64,000 nucleotides of DNA from Schaalia odontolytica (GTDB lineage Bacteria; Actinomycetota; Actinomycetes; Actinomycetales; Actinomycetaceae), in the NCBI RefSeq assembly GCF_024584435.1, contig NZ_CP102197.1, positions 1,116,001 to 1,180,000 of the forward strand, given 5' to 3'. The translations under genes and the position numbers were made by a program. Positions 15,119-23,014 of the stretch are shown here, one piece after another (within the stretch, counting starts at the first letter, position 1; each line of letters starts with the position of its first letter). Below the pieces are notes generated by a model. It did not search any database. It worked only from the letters and a program-made list of their open reading frames with translations, and was not told where the DNA came from.

Positions 15119-16918
15119 ATGAACCTCAGAAAGAAGCGGTGGATCGCCACCGGAGCGGCGCTCGCGATGGTCGCCACTCTGGGCCTGTCCGCCTGCGGCG
15201 GCAGCAACCGCGCCGCCACCTCCGAGACCGGAAAGAACGAGGTCACCATGGCCTCGCGCATCCCGAACTGGATCTTCCCGGTCTCTGCCAAGGGATACAC
15301 GCAGGGCGAGAACGGGAACTTCATCCAAGCGATGTACCGCCCCCTCTTCGCCTACAAGTCCACGTCCGAAACCCCCTACAAGATCAACCTCCCCAAGTCC
15401 CTGGGTACCGTTCCCGAGGTCTCCGAGGACGGCCTGACCTACACCATCACCCTGCGCGAGGACGCCAAGTGGAGCGATGGCACGCCCGTGACCACCCGCG
15501 ACGTGGAGTTCTGGTGGAACCTCGTCACCAACAACAAGGACGAGTGGGCCTCGTATAAGAAGGGCTTCTTCCCCGACGGCGCGAAGCTGGAGGTCAAGGA
15601 CGAGCGCACCTTCTCGATCACGACCGAGGACAAGTTCGCCCCCGCCTGGTTCATCGACAACCAGATCAACAAGGTTGCTCTCCTACCGCAGCACGCCTGG
15701 GACAAGTCCGGCGCTGACGAGGCCGTCTCGGACCTGGACCGCACCCCCGAGGGCGCACAGCAGGTCTTCGCGTACCTCCAGGGAGAGGCCAAGAACCTCT
15801 CGACCTACGCCACCAACCCCCTGTGGCAGACCGTCAACGGTCCCTGGAAGGTCTCCTCCTTCACGCCCGACCAGGGCCTGGAGATGGTCCCCAACGAGAA
15901 CTACTGGGGCGAGGACAAGCCCAAGATCGACAAGCTCATCTACAAGGCCTTCACTGGTGACGACGCCGAATTCAACTCCGTGCGTTCGGGCAGCATCGAC
16001 TTCGGCTACATTCCCGCCGCGCAATACAACCAGCGAGGCGCCGTCGAGAGCAAGGGCTACAACGTCTTCCTGTGGCCCGGCAACTCCATCACCTACCTGG
16101 CAATGAACTTCTACCCCAAGGCCCCCGGCTCCAAGTTCACGAACCAGAAGTACATCCGCCAGGCGATGCAGCAGCTGATCGACCAGAAGACCCTCTCCGA
16201 GAAGATCTGGTCGGGAACCGCCTCCCCGACGTGCGGCCCCGTCCCCATGGAACCCGACAAGGTCGGCACCCTGGACGGCTGCGTCTACCCCTTCGATCCC
16301 GATGCGGCCAAGAAGCTCCTGGAGGATCACGGCTGGAAGATCAACCCCGACGGAGCCTCCACCTGTGAGAACCCGGGCACCGGAGCCAACCAGTGCGGCG
16401 AGGGTATCGAACAGGGCGACGCCCTGACCTTCAAGCTCGTATCCCAGTCGGGCTTCGTCTCCACACACCAGATGTTCGAGGTGATCATCTCCCAGTTCGG
16501 CAAGGTCGGCATCAAGCTCGACATGAACGAGGTTCCCGACTCCGTGGGTGCCTCCCAGGCGTGCGATGACGAAACCCCGTGCACGTGGGACCTGTCCTTC
16601 TTCGGATCCCAGACCTCGTGGGGCTTCCCGATCTACGCCTCCGGCGAACGCCTCTTCGCCACTGACGCCCCCGTCAACCTCGGCCAGTACTCCAACCCCG
16701 AGGCCGACAAGCTCATCGAAGAGTCCACGCGCTCGTCCGAGCCCAACGCGCTGAAGGCATACAACGACTACCTCGCCGAGGACCTGCCGGTCCTGTGGAT
16801 GCCTAACCCCTACTACCAGATCACCGCCGTGAAGAAGACGCTCGACCTGGGCGACATCGACGCGACCGGCGACACCTGGCCCGAGGACTGGTCCTGGACG
16901 ACCGGCGAGGGTAAGTAA
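15119..16918 (+). CDS. Oligopeptide-type ABC transporter substrate-binding lipoprotein (SBP family 5)
   Basis: 599 aa. A lipoprotein signal peptide ends in LGLSAC with the lipidated Cys at 26. The mature part is a family 5 solute-binding protein (DppA/OppA/NikA class): the segment SEDGLTYTITLREDAKWSDGTPVTTRDVEFWW is typical of the class. These proteins capture peptides, glycopeptides or sometimes sugars outside the membrane. It is followed by two permeases and a fused double ATPase, forming a complete importer. A 15-bp hairpin between this gene and the first permease probably keeps more of the binding-protein message. Confidence 0.95.
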   Translation: MNLRKKRWIATGAALAMVATLGLSACGGSNRAATSETGKNEVTMASRIPNWIFPVSAKGYTQGENGNFIQAMYRPLFAYKSTSETPYKINLPKSLGTVPEVSEDGLTYTITLREDAKWSDGTPVTTRDVEFWWNLVTNNKDEWASYKKGFFPDGAKLEVKDERTFSITTEDKFAPAWFIDNQINKVALLPQHAWDKSGADEAVSDLDRTPEGAQQVFAYLQGEAKNLSTYATNPLWQTVNGPWKVSSFTPDQGLEMVPNENYWGEDKPKIDKLIYKAFTGDDAEFNSVRSGSIDFGYIPAAQYNQRGAVESKGYNVFLWPGNSITYLAMNFYPKAPGSKFTNQKYIRQAMQQLIDQKTLSEKIWSGTASPTCGPVPMEPDKVGTLDGCVYPFDPDAAKKLLEDHGWKINPDGASTCENPGTGANQCGEGIEQGDALTFKLVSQSGFVSTHQMFEVIISQFGKVGIKLDMNEVPDSVGASQACDDETPCTWDLSFFGSQTSWGFPIYASGERLFATDAPVNLGQYSNPEADKLIEESTRSSEPNALKAYNDYLAEDLPVLWMPNPYYQITAVKKTLDLGDIDATGDTWPEDWSWTTGEGK

Positions 16919-16938
16919 CACCTCGCTTAGCGCCTCAC

Positions 16939-16978
16939 GGGGCAGGCGCCCGCACCCGCTCACGCGGGCGCCTGCCCC
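16939..16978 (+). repeat. Intra-operon hairpin after the binding-protein gene
   Basis: GGGGCAGGCGCCCGC (16939-16953) pairs perfectly with GCGGGCGCCTGCCCC (16964-16978). No T tract follows and the next gene starts 18 nt on, so it looks like an mRNA-stabilising or partial attenuating hairpin that raises binding protein over permease. Confidence 0.7.
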
Positions 16979-16996
16979 CTAACCGTGGAGTTCGCA

Positions 16997-17956
16997 ATGA
17001 TTCAATTCATCCTCAAACGCCTTGGCCAGGCAGTCGTCGTGGTCTTCCTGGTCACCATCATTACCTTCGTTCTCCTCCAGTCCCAGCCGGGCGGCGCAGC
17101 CCGAGCGGCGCTGGGCAAGGACGCAACCAAGGAACAGCTCGCCGCCTTCGACCACGAGAACGGCTACGACCGTCCGATTCCCGAGCAGTACGTCACCTAC
17201 CTGAACAAGATCGCGCACGGAGACTTCGGCTACTCCTACCAGCACAACCAGTCCGTCAACGACCTGCTGGCCGCACGCCTGCCGCGCACCATCTTCCTGT
17301 CTCTTCTGTCCACCATTCTCGCCCTCATCATTGCCATCCCCCTGGGCGTGTGGCAGGCGGTCAAGCGAAACAAGGCGCCCGACTACGTCGTCACGATCGC
17401 GTGTCTCCTGGCCTACTCGACCCCCATCTTCTTCGCGGGCCTCCTGCTGATCGTTCTCTTCTCGCAGGTGTGGCCCATCCTCCCCAACGATGCACCGCAG
17501 GGCGAAGACCTCTCCGTCATGTGGAAGCAATGGGATCACCTGATCCTCCCGGTGTGTGCGCTCTCGATTGGAACAATCGCCGCGTACGCCCGCTACGTTC
17601 GTTCCTCCATGGTGGATAACCTCAACGAGCAGTACGTTCGCACCGCTCGCGCCAAGGGATTGTCGGAGTTCCGCGTGGTCTTCGTCCACACGCTGCGCAA
17701 CGCCATGTTCCCCGTCATCACCATGATCGGCCTGTACATCCCCGCGATGTTCTGCGGCGCCCTCGTCATCGAAACCCTCTTCAATTTCAACGGCATGGGC
17801 TACCTGTACTACCAGGCGACGGGAAGACGCGACTACCCAATCCTCCTGGGCGTCGCCCTGATTGTCTCCTTCGCGACCGTCATCGGCGCGCTCCTGGCAG
17901 ATTTCCTGTACGCCGCCGCTGATCCTCGCATCCGACTGGCAGGACGATCCAAATGA
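16997..17956 (+). CDS. ABC transporter permease (DppB/OppB class)
   Basis: 319 aa from ATG 16997, chosen because GGAG lies 6 nt upstream; a GTG at 16985 is in frame. N-terminal helix VVVVFLVTIITFVLL, then the large extracytoplasmic loop and further helices. The EAA-type coupling loop EQYVRTARAKGLSEFRVVF contacts the ATPase. Highly typical of DppB-type permeases. The stop overlaps the next permease start by 4 nt (ATGA). Confidence 0.96.
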   Translation: MIQFILKRLGQAVVVVFLVTIITFVLLQSQPGGAARAALGKDATKEQLAAFDHENGYDRPIPEQYVTYLNKIAHGDFGYSYQHNQSVNDLLAARLPRTIFLSLLSTILALIIAIPLGVWQAVKRNKAPDYVVTIACLLAYSTPIFFAGLLLIVLFSQVWPILPNDAPQGEDLSVMWKQWDHLILPVCALSIGTIAAYARYVRSSMVDNLNEQYVRTARAKGLSEFRVVFVHTLRNAMFPVITMIGLYIPAMFCGALVIETLFNFNGMGYLYYQATGRRDYPILLGVALIVSFATVIGALLADFLYAAADPRIRLAGRSK

Positions 17957-18852
17957 CCACAGCAACCGCAGCCCCCACTGCGCCCGTGAAGGCGCGCGCC
18001 GTCCGCAAGTCCACCAAGCTGCAGGGCCTGCAGGTCTTCATGGAGAACCGGCTCGCCGTCTTCGGCGTGTGCCTGATCCTCATCCTGATGGCCTTCTCGT
18101 TCATCGGCCCCCTCTTCTACGTGACCGACCAGATCCACACGGACCCATTGAACTCGGCCCTGCCCCCGTCCGCCGAACACCCGCTCGGCACCGATACGGT
18201 CGGCTACGACCAGCTCGGACGCCTCATGAAGGGCGGCCAGACCTCGATCATCGTCGGCCTCTTCGCGGGTATCTTCGCAACCACGATCGGCACGCTGTAC
18301 GGCGCGATCGCGGGCTTCGTCGGGGGCTGGGTCGATGCGATCATGATGCGCATCGTTGACGCCCTCATGTCCGTCCCTGTCCTGTTCCTTTTCATGCTGA
18401 TCGCCACGATGATCCCGCCGACCGTCCCGGTCCTCATCATCATCATGTCGGCCCTGTCCTGGCTGGGAACCTCCCGACTGATCCGAGGCGAGGCGCTGTC
18501 CCTGCGCACGCGCGAGTACGTCGTCGCGATGCGCGGCATGGGCGGGTCGATGCCCCGAGCGATCCGGACGCACATCGTGCGCAACACGATCGGAACCGTC
18601 ATCGTCAACGCAACCTTCCAGGTTGCCGACGCCGTCCTCTACGTCGCCTACCTGTCGTTCCTCGGCCTGGGTGCACAGCCTCCCGCCACCGACTGGGGGG
18701 CCATGCTCTCCAACAGCCAGTCGCAGGTCTATTCCGGCAACTGGTGGTTGCTCTACCCGCCGGGCGTCCTCATCATCCTGCTGGTCCTGTCGTTCAACTT
18801 CATCGGCGACGGCCTGCGTGACGCCTTCGAAGTTCGACTGCGCAAGAGGTGA
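17953..18852 (+). CDS. ABC transporter permease (DppC/OppC class)
   Basis: 299 aa. An N-terminal Ala/Lys-rich cytosolic tail is followed by the helix LAVFGVCLILILMAFSFIG. The HPLGTDTVGYDQLGRLMKGGQ motif of DppC proteins is visible, as is the coupling loop EYVVAMRGMGGSMPRAIRTH. About six membrane segments. It forms the heterodimeric channel with the preceding permease, from which it is translated with a 4-nt overlap. Confidence 0.96.
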   Translation: MTTATAAPTAPVKARAVRKSTKLQGLQVFMENRLAVFGVCLILILMAFSFIGPLFYVTDQIHTDPLNSALPPSAEHPLGTDTVGYDQLGRLMKGGQTSIIVGLFAGIFATTIGTLYGAIAGFVGGWVDAIMMRIVDALMSVPVLFLFMLIATMIPPTVPVLIIIMSALSWLGTSRLIRGEALSLRTREYVVAMRGMGGSMPRAIRTHIVRNTIGTVIVNATFQVADAVLYVAYLSFLGLGAQPPATDWGAMLSNSQSQVYSGNWWLLYPPGVLIILLVLSFNFIGDGLRDAFEVRLRKR

Positions 18853-18862
18853 GCACTGAACT

Positions 18863-20938
18863 ATGAATACTCCACTCCTTCAAATCAAGGACCTACACAC
18901 CGACATCGAGATCCGCTCCGGCGTGGTTCGCGCCCTTTCGGGTGTCGACCTGCACGTGAACCCAGGCGAGACCCTGGGCATCGTGGGCGAGTCCGGCTCC
19001 GGCAAGACCATGACAGCGCTGTCTCTCATGGGCCTTCTCCCCCAGGGCGGCAGGGTCTCCTCCGGCTCCATCATCCTCGACGGACAGGACCTCACCCAGC
19101 TGCCGCTCAAGGAGAAGCGCAAGCTGCGCGGCACGAAGGTCGGCATGATCTTCCAGGACCCTCTCACGAGCCTCAATCCGACGATGAAGATCGGACTCCA
19201 GGTGTGCGAGCCGCTGCGCGTCCACGAAAAGATGTCCAAGAAGGACGCGCTTGAGCGGGCCGTCGAGATCCTCAAGCGCGTCGGCATGCCTCGCCCCGAG
19301 GTGGTCATCAACAACTATCCGCACCAGCTCTCGGGCGGGATGCGCCAGCGCGTCATGATTGCGATGGCGCTCGTGTGCCAGCCACGCATCCTCATCGCGG
19401 ATGAGCCCACCACGGCTCTCGATGTCACCACGCAGATGCAGATCCTCGATCTCATCGACGAGCTGCGCGACGAGTACAAGATGGGCGTCATCCTCATCAC
19501 GCACGATCTCGGCGTCGTCGCCGGACACACCGACCGCGTGTCCGTCATGTACGCGGGGCGCATCGTGGAGACGGCACCCACGAAGACGCTCTTCACCGAG
19601 CCGCGGCACCGCTACACGAGCTCCCTCATGGCCGCGTTGCCGGAAAGGGCGCTCGCTGCAGGGACGAAGCTCTTCTCCATTCCCGGCGCTCCCCCGTCGC
19701 TGACGAACCTTCCGGTCGGGTGCCGCTTCGCAGCGCGCTGCCTGTGGGCCACCGATGAGTGCCGCGCCGGCTACCCGGACCTGAGCGGAGACGAGAACCA
19801 CTCCTACGCGTGCTTCCACCCCGTTCAGGACACGGACGAGTCCCCCGCGCTCCTGCAGGCAAAGCTCGACGCCGAGGCCTCCCCTGAGGGCTCGGAAGAC
19901 GCGGCGAAGGCGGCGAGTGTCCCCGTTGCCGCCCGCTCCCACGATGCTCTGCTAGACGTGAAGGAAGCCTCCCGAGAGTACGAGTCGGCGGGTTCGGGGT
20001 TCTTCAATCGCAACAAGGGCGTGGTGTCTGCGGTCGACCGCGTGTCGATCACGGTCAAGAAGGGCGAGACCTACGGTCTGGTGGGCGAGTCCGGCTGCGG
20101 TAAGTCCACCGTGGGTCGCCTCATCGCTGGCCTTGAGCCTCCGTCGGGCGGCGCGATCGAGCTGCTCGGACGCGACCTGGCCACGCTCAAGGGGCGTGAT
20201 GCGGTCAAGATGCACCAGGACGTCCAGATGATGTTCCAGGACTCGTACGCCGCCATGGACCCGCGCATGCGCATCGACCAGATCTTGGCCGAACCGATGA
20301 GCATCCAGAAGACCGGCACCGCGCGGCAGATCGCCGAGAGGATCATGGAAATCCTGGAGCAGGTGGGCTTGACCGAGGAGATCCTGGATCGTTACCCGCA
20401 CGAGTTCTCGGGTGGGCAGCTCCAGCGCATCGGTTTCGCCAGATCCTTGACGCTTGCTCCAGACCTCATCGTCGCCGACGAGCCCGTGTCCGCATTGGAC
20501 GTGTCGGTTCAGGCTCAGGTTCTCAACCTCATGAAGGATCTGCAGGAGGAGCTCGGATTGTCCTACCTGTTCATCAGTCACGACCTGGCCGTCGTCCAAT
20601 ACATGGCCGACCGCATCGGCGTCATGTACCTGGGGAGGATCGTCGAGGAGGGCCCCGCCAAGGAAGTTGTCGAGAATCCCAAGCACCCGTATACGAAGGC
20701 TCTCATCGATTCCATCCCGGTGCCCGACCCCGAGTTCGTCCACGACGACGAAGCCATCAAGCTCACGGGCGAGCCCCCCAGCGCCGTCAACCCGCCCGAG
20801 GGCTGCCGGTTCCGCCCGCGCTGTCCTTTCGCAGGCGAGGAATGCAAGGTGCAGCCCGTCCTCACCGACGAGACGCATCGTGTGGCCTGCCACCACCCGC
20901 TGCTGCAGGAGCGTGCTCCGCAGGAGGTGGGGGCCTAG
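18863..20938 (+). CDS. Fused double ATP-binding protein of the oligopeptide importer (DppD-DppF)
   Basis: 691 aa holding two complete nucleotide-binding domains. First half: Walker A GESGSGKT, signature LSGGMRQRV, Walker B LIADEPTTALD. Second half: GESGCGKS, FSGGQLQRI and LIVADEPVSALD. Each half ends in the oligopeptide-transporter C-terminal region with clustered cysteines (CRFAARCLW...C...C and CRFRPRCPF...C...C). An Ala/Glu linker near 330-350 joins them. In many bacteria these are two genes; the fusion is common in actinobacteria. Strong hairpin follows. Confidence 0.96.
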   Translation: MNTPLLQIKDLHTDIEIRSGVVRALSGVDLHVNPGETLGIVGESGSGKTMTALSLMGLLPQGGRVSSGSIILDGQDLTQLPLKEKRKLRGTKVGMIFQDPLTSLNPTMKIGLQVCEPLRVHEKMSKKDALERAVEILKRVGMPRPEVVINNYPHQLSGGMRQRVMIAMALVCQPRILIADEPTTALDVTTQMQILDLIDELRDEYKMGVILITHDLGVVAGHTDRVSVMYAGRIVETAPTKTLFTEPRHRYTSSLMAALPERALAAGTKLFSIPGAPPSLTNLPVGCRFAARCLWATDECRAGYPDLSGDENHSYACFHPVQDTDESPALLQAKLDAEASPEGSEDAAKAASVPVAARSHDALLDVKEASREYESAGSGFFNRNKGVVSAVDRVSITVKKGETYGLVGESGCGKSTVGRLIAGLEPPSGGAIELLGRDLATLKGRDAVKMHQDVQMMFQDSYAAMDPRMRIDQILAEPMSIQKTGTARQIAERIMEILEQVGLTEEILDRYPHEFSGGQLQRIGFARSLTLAPDLIVADEPVSALDVSVQAQVLNLMKDLQEELGLSYLFISHDLAVVQYMADRIGVMYLGRIVEEGPAKEVVENPKHPYTKALIDSIPVPDPEFVHDDEAIKLTGEPPSAVNPPEGCRFRPRCPFAGEECKVQPVLTDETHRVACHHPLLQERAPQEVGA

Positions 20939-20961
20939 AGCGCTCGTTCATGGCGCTCCAC

Positions 20962-21001
20962 GCGGTGTCCCCGGCCCGAGGAGTTGGGCCGGGGACACCG
21001 C
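20962..21001 (+). terminator. Terminator of the importer operon
   Basis: A perfect 16-bp stem, GCGGTGTCCCCGGCCC (20962-20977) with GGGCCGGGGACACCGC (20986-21001) and an 8-nt loop, 23 bp after the ATPase stop. No T tract follows. Confidence 0.75.
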
Positions 21002-21041
21002 TATCCGGTACAGGCGCATGAGGCACGGCTGGCACAATGCG

Positions 21042-21073
21042 CGTGGGGCGCGACCACGCGGTCGCGCCCCACG
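21042..21073 (-). terminator. Terminator of hupB
   Basis: CGTGGGGCGCGACC (21042-21055) pairs with GGTCGCGCCCCACG (21060-21073), loop 4 nt, 23 bp beyond the hupB stop. T tract weak. Confidence 0.7.
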
Positions 21074-21096
21074 GCGTTTGGCTTCGGGTCAGCGCC

Positions 21097-21378
21097 TCAC
21101 TTGGCCACGGCCTTCTTCAGCGTCGAGCCAGCGGAGAGCTTCACGCCGTAGCCAGCCGGGATCTTGATCTCTTCACCGGTGCGGGGGTTGCGGCCGGTGC
21201 GGGCGGCGCGCTCAACGCGCTCGACCGAGAGGAGGCCGGTGACCTTGACGGCCTCGCCCTTGGCCAGGGACTCAACGAGGACGGCCTGGAAGGCGGCCAG
21301 GGCCTCATCGGCCTTCGCCTTGGTCAGGTCGGCACGTTCGGCAATCTGAGCGACAAGCTCGGTACGGTTCACGGACAT
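21097..21378 (-). CDS. hupB: HU-family nucleoid protein
   Basis: 93 aa, the size of a plain HU. VNRTELVAQIAERADLTKAKADEAL opens the family, and the DNA-contacting arm contains GRNPRTGEEIKIPAGYGVKLSAGSTLKKAV. It bends and packs DNA as a dimer. It lacks the long Lys/Ala-rich C-terminal tail of mycobacterial HupB. GAGG precedes the ATG. Single gene with its own terminator. Confidence 0.97.
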   Translation of the reverse strand: MSVNRTELVAQIAERADLTKAKADEALAAFQAVLVESLAKGEAVKVTGLLSVERVERAARTGRNPRTGEEIKIPAGYGVKLSAGSTLKKAVAK

Positions 21379-21668
21379 TGAGAAACCTCATTCCTGTTCG
21401 TTCTTGTTACCACTGTCGTGGCCACGAAAGACACACTACGAAATCTCTGGCGTTTTCGCCGACTTTAGGGCGGGTTTTCGCGGAATTCACGAAAAATGGG
21501 CACATTTGAGGCCAAAATTCCCCCGATTCTGTGTCACCGATCACCCCGGCCGGGTCGCCCGGTCGCCCGCCACGCTCGCGGAACAGGCGACGACCGGCAC
21601 TTTTTTCAGTAACAGAAACTCCTCTCCCAGCAGACGAGGCCCCTCGTCGATTCGCCGGAACAAGAGGG
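21379..21668. other. Intergenic region upstream of hupB
   Basis: Holds the hupB promoter side and short AT-rich stretches (for example around 21470-21500). I see no gene of credible length and no known RNA. Confidence 0.4.
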
Positions 21669-21700
21669 GGCGGGGAGTAGCCATCCGGCCACTCCCCGCC
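21669..21700 (-). terminator. Terminator after the permease remnant
   Basis: GGCGGGGAGT (21669-21678) pairs perfectly with ACTCCCCGCC (21691-21700), 20 bp past the remnant's stop. On the minus strand a CTCTTGTTCC tract follows. Confidence 0.65.
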
Positions 21701-21719
21701 CACGCGACAATGCGCTACC

Positions 21720-22130
21720 TCATGCCGAGGCACGCTGCTTATTCCAGACGTCAAAGGCAACCGCCAAGAGCAAGACGGCACCCTTGACAATCTGCTGCGT
21801 GGACGTGGACGCACCCATGAGCTGCATGCCATTGGACATCACAGCCATGATGAGGCCACCGATGAGAGCACCAGAGAGGCGTCCGATACCGCCAGTCGTC
21901 GACGCACCACCGATGAAGCAGGCGGCGATAGCATCAAGCTCAAACATATTGCCGCCAATCGCGTACACATCACGGCCGAACATTGTCGAGGACGCGAGTG
22001 TACCGAACACGAGCACAAGGATTGCCAGGAGAATCAGAACGATCGGCAAGCCACGCTCAATCGAGAGCTTGTGGGCAAACCACATAACAACGATGCCGAA
22101 GATCACCAAGGTGAAGACGTCGAAGCCGTA
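21720..22130 (-). pseudogene. C-terminal remnant of a sugar ABC permease (MmsB/XylH/RbsC class)
   Basis: The frame YGFDVFTLVIFGIVVMWF...RDVYAIGGN...ACFIGGASTTGGIGRLSGALIGGL...GAVLLLAVAFDVW is the last third of a ribose/xylose-type ABC permease; GG(N)...FIGGAS...G is the family hallmark. About 200 N-terminal residues are absent, and no start codon with a ribosome site precedes it. It abuts the broken LacI gene upstream, at a join near 22130. The matching binding protein and ATPase are not in the window, so this transporter is lost. Confidence 0.85.
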
Positions 22131-22848
22131 TCCGCAAAATCCTGCCGAACCGTTGTCAGCCCCGGGCCCGCATAGGCGGCCATCGGCACGTCATCGAAAC
22201 CCGTGACTGATACGTCATCCGGCACATTCACCCCAGCCTCGACAAAAGCGCGAAGAAGACCAACAGCGACCTCGTCGTTCGCGCACATCACCGCATCGGG
22301 GAGCACCTGCTCAAGAAGACTCTGTCCAGCGGCGTAGCCCCAGCGTGCCTCCCATGACCCCACAAGAGGCTCGCGCATCCGCAGGGCATTCTCGCCCATT
22401 GCCTCACGCCACCCGGCCACTCGTTCGCGTGCCTCGAACCACTCCTGGGGACCCGCGACGCACACGATGTCTTGGTGCCCAAGCGAGATGAGGTGCTCCG
22501 CGAGAAGGCGCGCACCGCCGCGCTGATCCGCGTGAACGACGGACACCCCGCGACCGAACGTGCGTCCACCCGACACCGCAACGACCGGCACCTGCGCCCC
22601 CTGGGTGGCCGCAGCCTCGCGAGAGAATCAATGGGCGCGATGACGATGATGCCCGAGCGGGCGGTCACCAGGGCACGAGCGACGGAGTTCGGGCGATATC
22701 CCAGCTGATCAATCGCGGCCTGCACGCGCTCACGCGTCCGAGGCGACACACGCCCCTTGCCGTTCACCACGCGAGACACCGTCTGATGCGAGACACCGAC
22801 CAATTTGGCAACGTCCGCCATCGACGCAGGACGACCATTGCGCGTCAT
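22131..22848 (-). pseudogene. LacI-family repressor, broken by deletion and frameshift
   Basis: Starts at ATG 22846-22848 (AAGGGGG 5 nt upstream). The first frame gives a perfect LacI helix-turn-helix (MADVAKLVGVSHQTVSRVVNG...RERVQAAIDQLGYRPNSVARAL) and runs into IIVIAPIDSLA, where about 60 residues of the sensor domain are missing compared with normal LacI proteins. Near 22620 one base is lacking, and the protein resumes in another frame (PVVAVSGG...HADQRGGARLLAEHLISLGHQDIVCVAGPQEW...MCANDEVAVGLLRAF...GLTTVRQDFAD). It then joins the permease remnant, losing the last 40 or so residues. Not functional as a whole; the DNA-binding domain alone could still be made. Confidence 0.85.
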
Positions 22849-23014
22849 ATCGGCCCCCTTCCCACTTGCGTCGACTGTTGTTGACATCGTAAAAGAAAAT
22901 CCTCCGCAGGATATAACGCGCCACACTTTTCCAATAACTCGTAAAACACCGATCCCAATCACAGAGAATGGAGGCGTCCCTCACACCACATGGATATAGA
23001 TCCAGGAGACACAG

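Noticed and set aside
21379..21668. Small RNA upstream of hupB
   Set aside because: No promoter-terminator pair or stable hairpin with T tract was seen.
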